Part shown: positions 42,488-51,513 of the stretch, piece after piece
Position numbering within the stretch: position 1 is the stretch's first letter
Layout: each line of letters starts with the position of its first letter
Source: an uncultured Granulosicoccus sp.
GTDB taxonomy: Bacteria; Pseudomonadota; Gammaproteobacteria; Granulosicoccales; Granulosicoccaceae
Assembly: GCA_947495035.1 (NCBI GenBank)
Contig: CANLXI010000002.1
Coordinates: 62,001-126,000 of the forward strand
Direction: 5' to 3'
Length of the DNA stretch: 64,000 nt
Notes under the pieces: generated by a model
Seen by the model: only the letters and a program-made list of their open reading frames with translations
Databases searched by the model: none
Told to the model about the DNA's origin: nothing
Position numbers and translations under genes: made by a program

Positions 42488-44023
42488 TCAGTTCAATCGC
42501 TTGCGTTCGTTCGATGGCGGAATGGCCATGGATTCACGATACTTGGCAACGGTGCGTCGCGCAACCTGTATTCCTTCCTCGACTAACGTACTGGCTATCT
42601 TGCTGTCGGAAAGTGGCTTCGTGCAATCCTCGGCGGCTATGAATTTCTTGATCATGGCGCGAATGGCCGTGGCCGAGCATTCACCGCCATTGGCTGTGGA
42701 TACATGGCTGGAGAAGAAGTACTTGAACTCGAAAATGCCGCGCGGGGTATGGATGTACTTGTGCGTGGTGACTCGCGAGATGGTGGATTCGTGCAGGCTC
42801 AGTTGCTCGGCGATGTCGCGCAGCACCAGCGGCTTCATGGCTTCATCGCCATATTCCAGAAAGCTGCGCTGGCGTTCGACGATGGCCGTGGCGACGCGTA
42901 ACAGGGTTTCGTTGCGGCTCTGCAGGCTCTTGATGAACCAGCGAGCCTCCTGCAGATGGTTGCGCATGAAGTTGTTGTCTTCGCTCTTGTCGGCACGTTT
43001 GACCATGCCGGCATACAGGGCATTGATGCCCAGCCGGGGAGCGATGTCGGGGTTCAGCTCGACGCGCCAGACGCCCTTGATCTTCTTCACGAACACATCC
43101 GGCACGATGTACTGGTCATGATCATTCACCAGCTGCCGACCCGGGCGCGGGTTCAGACTGCGGATCAGTGTGATGGCTTCCTGCAGCACGTCGTCGTTGA
43201 TCTTGAACAGACGACGCAGACGGGCGAAATCGTGGGCGGCGAGCAGGTCGAGGTGATCCTTGACGATGCCCATGGCGAGGGTGCGCAGCTCGGATACGGG
43301 TAGCTGGCTGAGCTGGATGCCCATGCATTCGCTGGCGTCACGAGCCGCACAGCCGGGTGGGTCCAGGTGCTGAACCAGATGCAGTACGGTCTCGAATTCG
43401 TCGAGTACATACATTTGGTCGACATCGGTGATGTCGCGGTTCAGACCGTCGAGCAGGACCTCGACGTCATCGATCAGGTAACCGTTGTTGTCCACGGCAT
43501 CGATGATGGTTTCGGCAATTTCCTGATCCCGTTCGGACAGCGGGGCGAAGCGTATCTGTTCGTTCAGATGATCCTGAATGCTGGCCACGCCGGCGTTGTG
43601 AAACTCGGTGAAATCGCGGGATTCACCATCGCTGCCGGACGTGCCACTGCTGGAAGGCACCGCGGAATCGTAGATATCATCCCAGGCGCTGTCCACCGGA
43701 AGGTCTTCTGGCAGAACATCATCGGAGCTCTGCATGTTCTCGCCCACCAGCTCGGTTTCACCGGCAGCCTGCTTCTGTTCGGCGGCCGCGGTTTCCGCCT
43801 CACGGTTGGCTTCGCGTGTCTCGCGTGATTCATTGGCGAGATCCGCTTCACGGGGTTCGGAGCCTTCGTCTTCCTGCATCTCCAGCATGGGATTGCTTTC
43901 CAGAGCCGTCTGGATTTCCGTCTGCAGTTCGAGCGTGGACAGTTGTAACAGTTTGATTGCCTGCTGCAATTGAGGAGTCATGGCCAGGGACTGGCCCATC
44001 TTTATTTGCAGTGACTGTTTCAT
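42488..44023 (-). CDS. rpoN: RNA polymerase sigma-54 factor
   Basis: A 511-residue protein. Region I is Gln- and Leu-rich (MKQSLQIKMGQSLAMTPQLQQAIKLLQLS). An acidic region II of about 100 residues follows (residues 50-150). The core-binding domain precedes the DNA-binding part, which has LSLHESTISRVTTHKY as helix-turn-helix and the RpoN box ARRTVAKYRE near the C terminus. Role: recognises -24/-12 promoters and needs an AAA+ activator. It lies between lptB and hpf as in most gammaproteobacteria. Its leader holds a large inverted repeat. Confidence 0.97.
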   Translation of the reverse strand: MKQSLQIKMGQSLAMTPQLQQAIKLLQLSTLELQTEIQTALESNPMLEMQEDEGSEPREADLANESRETREANREAETAAAEQKQAAGETELVGENMQSSDDVLPEDLPVDSAWDDIYDSAVPSSSGTSGSDGESRDFTEFHNAGVASIQDHLNEQIRFAPLSERDQEIAETIIDAVDNNGYLIDDVEVLLDGLNRDITDVDQMYVLDEFETVLHLVQHLDPPGCAARDASECMGIQLSQLPVSELRTLAMGIVKDHLDLLAAHDFARLRRLFKINDDVLQEAITLIRSLNPRPGRQLVNDHDQYIVPDVFVKKIKGVWRVELNPDIAPRLGINALYAGMVKRADKSEDNNFMRNHLQEARWFIKSLQSRNETLLRVATAIVERQRSFLEYGDEAMKPLVLRDIAEQLSLHESTISRVTTHKYIHTPRGIFEFKYFFSSHVSTANGGECSATAIRAMIKKFIAAEDCTKPLSDSKIASTLVEEGIQVARRTVAKYRESMAIPPSNERKRLN

Positions 44024-44088
44024 CGAATACGCGTCCGGTAAAAGGTGTCTGTAGTGAAAAACTACCAGCTGGATAGCAATTAACGCAA

Positions 44089-44121
44089 TTTTCCCGCCGG
44101 TTGCGATACCGGCAGGGAAAA
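44089..44121. promoter_or_regulatory. Long inverted repeat in the rpoN leader
   Basis: TTTTCCCGCCGGT (44089-44101) pairs with ACCGGC-A-GGGAAAA (44108-44121) around TGCGAT, a 13-bp stem with one bulged A. The T and A tracts are on the sides opposite to those of an intrinsic terminator on both strands. A smaller repeat, GTAGT/ACTAC, lies at 44051-44065. It is likely an operator or a structured 5' leader of rpoN. Confidence 0.5.
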
Positions 44122-44265
44122 CTTAAATGACAAATTGGTAATGTTTCATTTTCAAGACGTATTCTGCTGTTATTACAGGTAGATAGCGGCGGCGCACCAC
44201 CTCAACTGATGGAAAAGCGGCATGAGTCATGACAACCGGCTGCGGTGTTGTGAAGCCAATCGCGC

Positions 44266-45027
44266 TCAGATCTGGAAGTTGTCACCCAGATACACCGATC
44301 GCACTTCCCGGTTTGCCAGCACGGTGTCCGGCGTGCCTTCGGCGATCAGCTTGCCGTGGCTGAGAATGTACGCTCGATCGCAGATGCCCAGTGTTTCGCG
44401 CACATTGTGATCCGTGATCAGCACGCCGATATTGCGTTCCTTCAGGTGGGTGATGATGCGCTGGATGTCGAGAATGGAAATGGGATCAACACCGGCAAAC
44501 GGTTCATCGAGCAGAATGAAACCGGGGTCGGCAGACAGGGCCCGGGCTATTTCGACGCGGCGTCGTTCACCACCGGAAAGGCTGATGCCGAGGCTGTCCC
44601 TGATATGCGATATCTGCAGTTCCTCGAGCAGGGCTTCGAGCCGGTCATGGCGGGTTTCACGGTTCAGCTCCGGACGGGTTTCCAGAATGGCCATGATGTT
44701 CTGCGAGACGGTCAGTTGCCGGAACACGGAGGCTTCCTGCGGCAGATAACCGACACCCTTGCGGGCCCGGGCATGCATCGGAAAACGCGTGATGTCCTCG
44801 CCATCGAGCATGATCTGTCCCTGGTCAGGTCTGACCAGGCCCACCACCATGTAGAAGCAGGTGGTCTTGCCCGCGCCGTTGGGGCCCAGCAGACCGACCA
44901 CATCGCCACTGTTCACGGACAGGGAGACGCCCTCGAGAATGCGGCGTTTCTTGTAGGCCTTGTGCAGGTCTCTGGCTTCGAGGGTCCGGAGGGCGGGAGG
45001 CTTGTCGAGCGCGTCTTGCCGGGTCAC
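44266..45027 (-). CDS. lptB: LPS transport ATPase LptB
   Basis: A 253-residue ABC ATPase: Walker [15 protein letters not shown]-loop region [14 protein letters not shown], signature [15 protein letters not shown], Walker [14 protein letters not shown]. It matches the LptB form closely. Role: powers extraction of lipopolysaccharide from the inner membrane with LptF and LptG (not in this window) and passes it to LptC and LptA. It overlaps lptA by ATGA. Confidence 0.97.
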   Translation of the reverse strand: MTRQDALDKPPALRTLEARDLHKAYKKRRILEGVSLSVNSGDVVGLLGPNGAGKTTCFYMVVGLVRPDQGQIMLDGEDITRFPMHARARKGVGYLPQEASVFRQLTVSQNIMAILETRPELNRETRHDRLEALLEELQISHIRDSLGISLSGGERRRVEIARALSADPGFILLDEPFAGVDPISILDIQRIITHLKERNIGVLITDHNVRETLGICDRAYILSHGKLIAEGTPDTVLANREVRSVYLGDNFQI

Positions 45028-45572
45028 TGATCAGCGCCTGTGGGTGGTTGGATCTGGATGCTCACACGGCCTTCACTGGGGCCGCCTTCGGCACTGACTT
45101 TCTGGGTTCTGGCATTGAAGGTGATGCGTTCACTGACCAGTTCCTGACGCGGTTGGCTCAGAGTGGCCGTGCCTTCGAGAATCAGCGTGCCTGCCAGCGC
45201 ATCATAGGTAATCTTCTGCGCCTCGCCGCTCATCAGCTCACCAGCCTCGTTCTGTTGCTCGAAACGGATCGGCGAGCCGGTGCCGGTGATGGCACTCAAT
45301 GCGTTGTTTTTCAGTTCTATGGCAATCCGGTCGGCGGCAATGCGCATGGTGCCCTGGCTGATCTCGACATTACCGGTGAGAATCTGTGTGCCGGCCTTCT
45401 CATCGAACTCGGACTTGTCGGCGCGCACATCGATGGGCTGTTCCAGGTCGGATTCGCGCGCAAGACTCGGTGTCGCCTGCCACAGCGTGCCCAACAGCAG
45501 GCACATGGCCACTGCCTGCTGCCAGTGCTTGCCCGACTGGCGGCGCTTGTCGGATTGATTGTCAGTGTTCAC
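45024..45572 (-). CDS. lptA: LPS transport periplasmic bridge protein LptA
   Basis: A 182-residue protein with an N-terminal signal peptide (ending near LARES) and an OstA-type beta-jellyroll: [43 protein letters not shown], then [32 protein letters not shown]. Role: forms the periplasmic bridge that carries LPS from LptC to LptD. Four-base overlaps with both neighbours show the lptC-lptA-lptB unit. Confidence 0.95.
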   Translation of the reverse strand: MNTDNQSDKRRQSGKHWQQAVAMCLLLGTLWQATPSLARESDLEQPIDVRADKSEFDEKAGTQILTGNVEISQGTMRIAADRIAIELKNNALSAITGTGSPIRFEQQNEAGELMSGEAQKITYDALAGTLILEGTATLSQPRQELVSERITFNARTQKVSAEGGPSEGRVSIQIQPPTGADQ

Positions 45573-46144
45573 GGGCCCGGTACCTCGTAGCGTCCGATGA
45601 CGTCGGAAAGCAGGGTGAGCTTACCCTGATCAATGGCGGATTTCAGGCCATTGGCCTGCAGTCGCCAGGTGGGAGCACTGATCTCGATTCTTGCCTCGGT
45701 GCTCACTTCATTGGATTCGGTGGCAACCGTCAGGGTGCTGGTACGAATCGTCAGCGGGTCTGCAGTCTCTGCCTGTCGTTTGACGATGACATTGCCTTGC
45801 AGGGTGAACAGGTCAGGATCGGTATCGAACAGGCCACTGTCCGATTCGATCTGCCACTGCGCGCCTTCCCGGTGCAATTCGACCCGTGGTGAGGTGATTT
45901 CGGAGCGATCATCATGGGGATAGTGCGCCAGGGTGTCGCCTCTTACCGTGTACTCGATCTGACCGTTGGCATCGTATTTACGCGACTGGAAATCGGCCAT
46001 GTAGTAGTCCGATCGCGTCTCGCGCATGTCGATGGTCTCTTCCACGACGAAGATTTCCGGTTCCTCGACATGATCGACCACAACGACGACGATGATCAGC
46101 AAAGGCAGCAACAGCCAGTATCGGGACAGTAGACGTGCAAGCAT
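45569..46144 (-). CDS. lptC: LPS export inner-membrane protein LptC
   Basis: A 191-residue protein from ATG 46144, which gives LARLLSRYWLLLPLLIIVVVVVD, one N-terminal membrane anchor. The longer frame starting at 46177 overlaps kdsD and adds no domain. The periplasmic part follows the LptC pattern (SDYYMADFQSRKYDANGQIEYTVRGDTLAHYPHDDRSEITSPRVEL). Role: receives LPS from LptBFG and hands it to LptA. The kdsC gene that often lies between kdsD and lptC is missing here. Confidence 0.93.
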   Translation of the reverse strand: MLARLLSRYWLLLPLLIIVVVVVDHVEEPEIFVVEETIDMRETRSDYYMADFQSRKYDANGQIEYTVRGDTLAHYPHDDRSEITSPRVELHREGAQWQIESDSGLFDTDPDLFTLQGNVIVKRQAETADPLTIRTSTLTVATESNEVSTEARIEISAPTWRLQANGLKSAIDQGKLTLLSDVIGRYEVPGP

Positions 46145-46148
46145 CGGC

Positions 46149-47150
46149 TCAGACAACTCCTGCGGCCAGCAAGGCATGCATGGTCACGACACCCTGCAGT
46201 CGTCGCCCATCGACCACCGGCAACGAGGTGATACGCAGCCTCTGCATCAGCGCCACGGCGTCGACTGCCAGTGATGTGTCGCTGATGGTGGCCGGGTCGG
46301 CAGTCATGACCGTACCGATGCTCGCGCTGTGAATGTCCACGCCGCGCTCGAGTGCGCGTCGCAGATCACCATCGGTGAAGATGCCGCAAAGCCGATCGAG
46401 CTCGTCGAGAACGGTGACCATGCCCAGTCCTCTGGAGCTGATTTCCATCAGTGCCGTCATCAGTGTTTCGCCTTGCCGGATGCTTGGACTGACATCCCTG
46501 CCCACCATGACATCGCTGACCCGCAACAGCAGACGCCTGCCCAGACGCCCGCCCGGGTGTGAGCGGGCGAAGTCCTGTTCGGTAAAGCCTCGTTCTCCCA
46601 GCAGGGCGATGGCCAGCGCGTCGCCGAAGGCCAGGGCTGCGGTGGTGCTGGCCGTGGGGGCCAGCCCCAGAGGACAGGCTTCGCGTTCGACGCGGGTGTC
46701 CAGAACGACGGTCGAGGCCCTGGCCAGGGGGGACTCCGGTTCGCCGCAGAGGCTGATCAGGGGCACGCCCATCTGGCGAATGCCGGGAATCAGTGTCAGC
46801 AACTCGCTGGAGCTGCCGGAATAGGACAGCGCCACGAGCACATCGTCGTCACGCAGCATGCCCAGATCGCCATGGCTGGCCTCGGCGGCGTGCACGAAGA
46901 AGGCAGGGCTGCCGGTGCTGGCGAATGTGGCAGCCAGTTTGGCCCCGATATGTCCCGATTTTCCGATGCCGCAGACCACGATCCGTCCGCGACAGGCAAT
47001 CAGCAACTCGCAGGCCTGCACGAAGCGATCATCGAGGCGTTCTTCGAGCCGCGCCACGGCCTGCGCCTCGATGCGGATGACCGAGCGGCCGAGATCGAGC
47101 AGGGATGCGGGGTCGGGGCGCCGGGGCGGCGCTGAGTCTTGCGCGGCCAT
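46149..47150 (-). CDS. kdsD: Arabinose-5-phosphate isomerase
   Basis: A 333-residue protein with an SIS sugar-isomerase domain (VVCGIGKSGHIGAKLAATFASTGSPAFFVHAAEASHGDLGM, SYSGSSSELL) and two C-terminal CBS domains. The order and length match KdsD. Role: converts ribulose-5-phosphate to arabinose-5-phosphate, the first step to Kdo in LPS. It starts three bases after mlaA's stop and ends four bases before lptC. Confidence 0.95.
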   Translation of the reverse strand: MAAQDSAPPRRPDPASLLDLGRSVIRIEAQAVARLEERLDDRFVQACELLIACRGRIVVCGIGKSGHIGAKLAATFASTGSPAFFVHAAEASHGDLGMLRDDDVLVALSYSGSSSELLTLIPGIRQMGVPLISLCGEPESPLARASTVVLDTRVEREACPLGLAPTASTTAALAFGDALAIALLGERGFTEQDFARSHPGGRLGRRLLLRVSDVMVGRDVSPSIRQGETLMTALMEISSRGLGMVTVLDELDRLCGIFTDGDLRRALERGVDIHSASIGTVMTADPATISDTSLAVDAVALMQRLRITSLPVVDGRRLQGVVTMHALLAAGVV

Positions 47151-47153
47151 CGT

Positions 47154-48077
47154 TCAGTCGGTCAGCGACCCGGCGTCGGTAGCCTCGTCAGCCTTGTCCA
47201 GCGCATCGAGGCGATCCAGTTCATCGAGTTCGTCCAGTTCGTCGGCGTTGTCCAGCGCATCGAGGCGATCCAGTTCATCGAGTTCGTCCAGTTCGTCGGC
47301 GTTGTCCAGCGCATCCAGTTGGTCCAGCTCGTCCAGTTCATCCAGATCGTCAAGGCCATCGTCGGCGGTGCCGATTCGCACCTCACGCTTGCCATCCCAG
47401 GTGGCCGTGCGATGTTGTTGCACCCAGAAATCACGCAACAACAGGTAGGGGTCCAGCGCGGCCGTGTCAAGCAGATTGCCGGCCGACAGCAGGCGAGCCC
47501 GCAGGGCAACGACTTCCAGTGCCGTCAGACTGTAGCTGGTGGCGTTGTCATCGACGACATGACGCTGTATGTCGGTGGTGTAGAACTCGGAGACCAGGCC
47601 GGCGCTGGAGCGGGCGTTGTTGGGGCCAAGCAGCGGCAGCATCACGAACGGGCCTTCACCCAGGCCCCAGACGCCAAAGGTCTGTCCGAACGATTCATTG
47701 TGCTTCACCATGCCCGCCGGGGTGGCAAAATCCATGATGCCCAGTACACCGGCGGTGGAGTTGTACAGAAACCGGCCGGTATCGCTGCCGGCCTGACGGA
47801 ACTTGCCCTGCAGCAGGTCATTGGCGATGACCGTGATGTCGTCAAGGTTACTGAAGAAGTTGCCGATACCCACTTCAACCGGGTCAGGCACTACATATCT
47901 GTAGCCTCTGGCCACCGGCTTGAGTATGGCGTTGTCCAGGGTCGTGTTGAAGCGATAGATCTTGCGGTTGATGTCTTCGTAGGGGTCGTACACCGGTCCG
48001 GTTGGCGGATTGCTGGCGCAAGCGGAGAGGGTCAGCATGGCCAGCAGGGTCACAAGAGGGCGGATGATTGTCGGCAT
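47154..48077 (-). CDS. mlaA: Outer-membrane lipoprotein MlaA with an acidic repeat tail
   Basis: A 307-residue protein. The signal peptide ends in a lipobox, TLSACAS. The MlaA core is clear (DPYEDINRKIYRFN, ATPAGMVKHNESFGQTFGVWGLGEGPFVMLPLLGP, LYNSTAGVLGI). The last 70 or so residues are unusual: tandem 18-residue units rich in Leu, Asp and Glu, built on LDxLD. Role of the family: removes mislocalised phospholipids from the outer leaflet and passes them to MlaC. The mlaFEDCB genes diverge 188 bases away, so the whole pathway is adjacent. Confidence 0.93.
   Translation of the reverse strand: MPTIIRPLVTLLAMLTLSACASNPPTGPVYDPYEDINRKIYRFNTTLDNAILKPVARGYRYVVPDPVEVGIGNFFSNLDDITVIANDLLQGKFRQAGSDTGRFLYNSTAGVLGIMDFATPAGMVKHNESFGQTFGVWGLGEGPFVMLPLLGPNNARSSAGLVSEFYTTDIQRHVVDDNATSYSLTALEVVALRARLLSAGNLLDTAALDPYLLLRDFWVQQHRTATWDGKREVRIGTADDGLDDLDELDELDQLDALDNADELDELDELDRLDALDNADELDELDELDRLDALDKADEATDAGSLTD
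47196..47303. repeat. Tandem 54-bp repeat in mlaA
   Basis: Two perfect copies of a 54-base unit, 47196-47249 and 47250-47303, are followed by a diverged partial third from 47304. Each encodes 18 residues of an LDxLD-rich acidic pattern on the minus strand. Exact identity implies a recent duplication or ongoing slippage. Confidence 0.92.
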
Positions 48078-48265
48078 TGCTGAAGTGTCAGAGTATCAAG
48101 AGATGGGAAGGGCGTGACCACGGTATTGTAGCCGACGCTGAGATTTCGATCGAAAAGCGGCGCGTTCAGTGTTTCGAGAACTAACCGTTTGACCAATCTT
48201 GCAATTCAAGAAGCAGACCTGAGTATGTCAAGCAAACTGTTACAATCTGACCGATCCGATTTCCG

Positions 48266-49123
48266 ATGAGTTCCCCCGAAAAGATGTCAGATGATGGAAC
48301 CACGCTGGTCCAGATCCGCGACTTGCACTTTTCCAGAGGTAGCAAGCCGATCTTCCGGGGACTGGATATCGACATTCCGCGCGGCAAGGTAACGACCATC
48401 ATCGGTCCCAGTGGCACCGGCAAGACAACCCTGCTGAAGATGATCGGCGGCCAGCTGAAGCCTTCGCAGGGCAGCATTCACGTCGATGGGCAGCACGTGG
48501 GCAAGCTGCGGCGCGCCGAATTGTACGAGTTGCGCAAACGGCTGGGCATGCTGTTCCAGTCAGGTGCTCTGCTGACCGATCTGAGCGTATTCGAAAATGT
48601 GGCCTACCCGCTACGCGAACATACCGATCTGCCCGAGTCGCTGATCTCTCACCTGGTGCTGATGCGGCTGCATGCCGTGGGTCTGCGCGGTGCGCGGGAT
48701 CTGTCACCCTCGGAACTGTCAGGAGGAATGGCGAGGCGTGCTGCGCTGGCCAGAGCTCTGGTGTTCGACCCCATGATGATCATGTATGACGAACCCTTTA
48801 CCGGGCAGGACCCCATTTCCATGGGGGTCTTGCTGGAACTGATAAAGACCGTCAACGAAGCCTTGGGACTGACCAGTCTGATGGTATCGCACGATCTGAA
48901 GGAGGCGCTGTCCATCTCGGACTATGCCGTCATCATTTCCGAAGGGGTTGTGGTCGAGGCCGGCTCGCCGGAGCAGCTGGAGTCGTCCGAATCCGACTGG
49001 GTACAGCAGTTCCTGCAAGGTCAGCCGGATGGCCCGGTGCCGTTTCAGGTGGCCGCACCCGATTATGAGACCGATCTGATGGGCAAGCCCGGTGCCGGCT
49101 CGCAAGCCGAGGTGTCCCGATGA
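48266..49123 (+). CDS. mlaF: Phospholipid transport ATPase MlaF
   Basis: A 285-residue ABC ATPase: Walker A GPSGTGKTTLL, signature LSGGMARRAALARAL, Walker B MIMYDEPFTGQDP, then MVSHDLKEALSISDY. It matches the Mce-type ATPase with a C-terminal tail of about 25 residues beyond the fold. Starts at 48266 or 48284 are both possible. Role: powers the inner-membrane MlaFEDB complex that moves phospholipids between the inner and outer membranes. ATGA overlap with mlaE. Confidence 0.95.
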   Translation: MSSPEKMSDDGTTLVQIRDLHFSRGSKPIFRGLDIDIPRGKVTTIIGPSGTGKTTLLKMIGGQLKPSQGSIHVDGQHVGKLRRAELYELRKRLGMLFQSGALLTDLSVFENVAYPLREHTDLPESLISHLVLMRLHAVGLRGARDLSPSELSGGMARRAALARALVFDPMMIMYDEPFTGQDPISMGVLLELIKTVNEALGLTSLMVSHDLKEALSISDYAVIISEGVVVEAGSPEQLESSESDWVQQFLQGQPDGPVPFQVAAPDYETDLMGKPGAGSQAEVSR

Positions 49124-49893
49124 TCGATTTCCTGCAACGCTTCGGGCGCACCTGGATCAACATGGTGGAGCGCCTCGGGCGCGCCACGCTGTTCCTGCTC
49201 AACATGCTGGGAGCACTGGGCTCTCTGTTCACGCGACCCTCTCTGCTGGTCAGGCAGCTTCATGCCTCCGGTGTCATGACGCTGTCCATCGTGCTGGTCT
49301 CGGGACTGTTCGTCGGCATGGTGCTGGCACTGCAGGCCTACAACACACTGATCGACTTCGGTCAGGAAAATCGTGTCGGCACCCTGGTGGCGCTGACGCT
49401 GGTTCGAGAGCTGGGTCCCGTGGTCACGGGCTTGCTGTTTGCCGGTCGGGCAGGATCGGCGATGACCGCCGAAATCGGTCTGATGAAAGCCACCGAACAG
49501 CTGTCCGGTCTCGAAATGATGGCGGTGGACCCCTACAAGCGGGTGTTTGCGCCACGATTTCTGGCGGGTTTTCTGGCCTTGCCCATGCTGGCGGCCATGT
49601 TCAGCGCTGTCGGAGTCATCGGTGGTCACCTGATTGGCGTCGAGGTGCTCGGTGTGGATGCGAGCGCCTACTGGTCCCAGATGCAGAATGCCACCAGTTT
49701 CTACAGCGACGTCGGCAACGGACTGGTCAAGGGGCTGGTGTTCGGATTTGTCGTTTCCTGGATTGCCATCTTCGAAGGGGCGGATTGCATCCCCACGTCC
49801 GAAGGTGTGAGCAGTGCCACCACCCGCACGGTGGTGTATTCGTCCCTGGCCATACTGGGTCTGGACTTCCTGCTCACAGCGGTCATGTTCTAG
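49120..49893 (+). CDS. mlaE: Phospholipid transport permease MlaE
   Basis: A 257-residue integral membrane protein of the MlaE/YrbE family. Conserved segments include GLFVGMVLALQAYNTL, LTLVRELGPVVTGLLFAGRAGSAMTAEIGLMKATEQLSGLEMM and a C-terminal TM with GLDFLLTAVMF. Role: inner-membrane subunit of MlaFEDB. The next gene, mlaD, follows after 21 bases. Confidence 0.96.
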   Translation: MIDFLQRFGRTWINMVERLGRATLFLLNMLGALGSLFTRPSLLVRQLHASGVMTLSIVLVSGLFVGMVLALQAYNTLIDFGQENRVGTLVALTLVRELGPVVTGLLFAGRAGSAMTAEIGLMKATEQLSGLEMMAVDPYKRVFAPRFLAGFLALPMLAAMFSAVGVIGGHLIGVEVLGVDASAYWSQMQNATSFYSDVGNGLVKGLVFGFVVSWIAIFEGADCIPTSEGVSSATTRTVVYSSLAILGLDFLLTAVMF

Positions 49894-49914
49894 TCAAATA
49901 TCAAGAGATCTCCA

Positions 49915-50379
49915 ATGAATTCACGTGCAATCGAAGTGCTGGTAGGAGTGTTCATGCTCCTGTTTTTCGGTGCCATGTTCATACTGGCCATGAAGGTGAG
50001 TAACCTGACCAGCCTGACCAGCAGTGAGGGTTACACCCTGGTGGCGAAGTTCGAGAACGTGGGCGGGCTCAAGCCCCGGGCCTCCGTGGCCGCCAGTGGC
50101 GTAAAGGTGGGCGAGGTGGAAGCGATCAGCTACGACCCTGAAACCTTTGAGGCCAGTGTGACTCTGAGCATCGACGAGACCTTCAGCGATACCTTTCCGA
50201 CTGATACCACAGCCAGCATCTACACCGCAGGTCTGCTGGGTGAGCAGTACATCGGATTGGATCCGGGAGCCGAGATAGACATGTTGCAGGATTCCGACGA
50301 GATTACACTCACGCAATCCGCAATCGTGCTGGAAAGGCTCATTGGTCAGGTACTGTTCAGTCGTTCAGGAGGAAGCTAG
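49915..50379 (+). CDS. mlaD: MCE-domain phospholipid transport protein MlaD
   Basis: A 154-residue protein: one N-terminal anchor (IEVLVGVFMLLFFGAMFILAMKV), then a single MCE domain (YTLVAKFENVGGLKPRASVAASGVKVGEVEAI, TASIYTAGLLGEQYIGLDPG). Role: hexameric periplasmic ring that passes lipids between MlaE and MlaC. Length fits MlaD, with one MCE domain. Confidence 0.96.
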   Translation: MNSRAIEVLVGVFMLLFFGAMFILAMKVSNLTSLTSSEGYTLVAKFENVGGLKPRASVAASGVKVGEVEAISYDPETFEASVTLSIDETFSDTFPTDTTASIYTAGLLGEQYIGLDPGAEIDMLQDSDEITLTQSAIVLERLIGQVLFSRSGGS

Positions 50380-50470
50380 GCCCCGTGGTCCTGTTACCCG
50401 GGTGTCATCATTCTTCCAGGTACTCGACCGGCCGGCATTCGCACTACACAGACAAGGGAAGACGCAAGGC

Positions 50471-51082
50471 ATGATCAAAAGAATCAGGATTTTTCTGGCA
50501 GCAATTGCACTGACAGTTGCCGGTGGCATCACCCAGGCTCAGGCTGCCGATCACCCGGCCCAGAAAATGGTTGTCAATGCCATTACTGCGATGCTGGATG
50601 TGCTCAAGAACGACGGCGACAGGATGAAGGCCGATCCCGACTACCTGCAAGCCAAGGTGGACGAGCTGATCGTGCCTCATCTGGATTTCGATACCATGAC
50701 GAAGCTGGCTGTCGGCAAGTTCTGGCGGCGGGCGGATGCCGCACAGCAGACCGAACTGGTCAAGGAATTCAAGACACTGTTGCTCAACACCTATACCGGT
50801 GCGCTGACCGAATACAGTGGAGAAACCATCACTTTCGAGCCCTTCCGCCCGGAAGAGAGGGAAGATCGGGCCGTGGTACGCTCTACCTTCAGCCAGTCTG
50901 GCGGTAGCGATGTGCCGGTGATCTACAAGTTGCGGGAAAAGAACGGCTGGACCATCTACGATATCGAAGTCAATGCCATCAGCCTGGTGACCAGCTACCG
51001 GACGGCCTTTACCAACGAGATCGACAAGGGCGGCATCGATGGACTGCTGGCCACGCTCAAGGAGCGAAATGCCAGCTCATGA
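50471..51082 (+). CDS. mlaC: Periplasmic phospholipid-binding protein MlaC
   Basis: A 203-residue protein from ATG 50471, which gives a full Sec signal peptide (FLAAIALTVAGGITQAQA-AD). The longer frame from 50342 overlaps mlaD and is not used. The MlaC core is present: VDELIVPHLDFDTMTKLAVGKFWRRA, then FKTLLLNTYTGAL and WTIYDIEVNAISLVTSYRTAF. Role: shuttles phospholipids across the periplasm between MlaA and MlaD. ATGA overlap with mlaB. Confidence 0.95.
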   Translation: MIKRIRIFLAAIALTVAGGITQAQAADHPAQKMVVNAITAMLDVLKNDGDRMKADPDYLQAKVDELIVPHLDFDTMTKLAVGKFWRRADAAQQTELVKEFKTLLLNTYTGALTEYSGETITFEPFRPEEREDRAVVRSTFSQSGGSDVPVIYKLREKNGWTIYDIEVNAISLVTSYRTAFTNEIDKGGIDGLLATLKERNASS

Positions 51083-51369
51083 GTGACTCGTTTGCAATCG
51101 AGCAGACCGGCGAACGCTGTCTGATCACCGGTGTGCTCGATTTCACCACCGCCTCACAGGCGCTGGACAATCTGGGAGAGCTCGTTGCATCCAATGCGCA
51201 GCTGCAACTGGATTTTTCGCAGGTGGGCCGGTGCAACAGCGCTGCCCTGGCGCTGCTGATAGAACTCAGGGCGATTGCCCGCCAGCAGGGTCATCAGGTG
51301 AGTTTCACCGATGTGCCCGACGGCATTCGTCAACTGGCAAAGGTGTGTCAGGTAGACGATTTTATCTGA
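51079..51369 (+). CDS. mlaB: STAS-domain protein MlaB
   Basis: A 96-residue single STAS domain: CLITGVLDFTTASQALDNL and LDFSQVGRCNSAALALLIELRAIARQQG. Role: binds MlaF and is needed for ATPase assembly. Last gene of mlaFEDCB; a cluster of stem-loops follows its stop. Confidence 0.93.
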   Translation: MSDSFAIEQTGERCLITGVLDFTTASQALDNLGELVASNAQLQLDFSQVGRCNSAALALLIELRAIARQQGHQVSFTDVPDGIRQLAKVCQVDDFI

Positions 51370-51433
51370 GATCGCTGTAAGCGATCCCGCTCGGCCTGCC
51401 CATCGGGGCAGGTCACACTGACATCAAGTCAGT
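51370..51433. terminator. Three consecutive stem-loops after mlaB
   Basis: GATCGCT/AGCGATC (51370-51386, loop GTA), CCTGCCC/GGGCAGG (51395-51412, loop ATCG) and ACTGAC/GTCAGT (51417-51433, loop ATCAA) form a row of hairpins just after the mlaB stop, on the plus strand. None has a T run, so Rho or 3'-end protection is more likely than intrinsic termination. Confidence 0.4.
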
Positions 51434-51513
51434 TCGACTTCCTGCCGATATGCGGTTGCGGCCACTCGTTTCATCGATTGTCCGTCTGTCACCGGCAAGC
51501 GCAGGAAATTCGC

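Noticed and set aside
44089..44121. Intrinsic terminator between lptB and rpoN
   Set aside because: T and A tracts flank the stem on the wrong sides for both strands.
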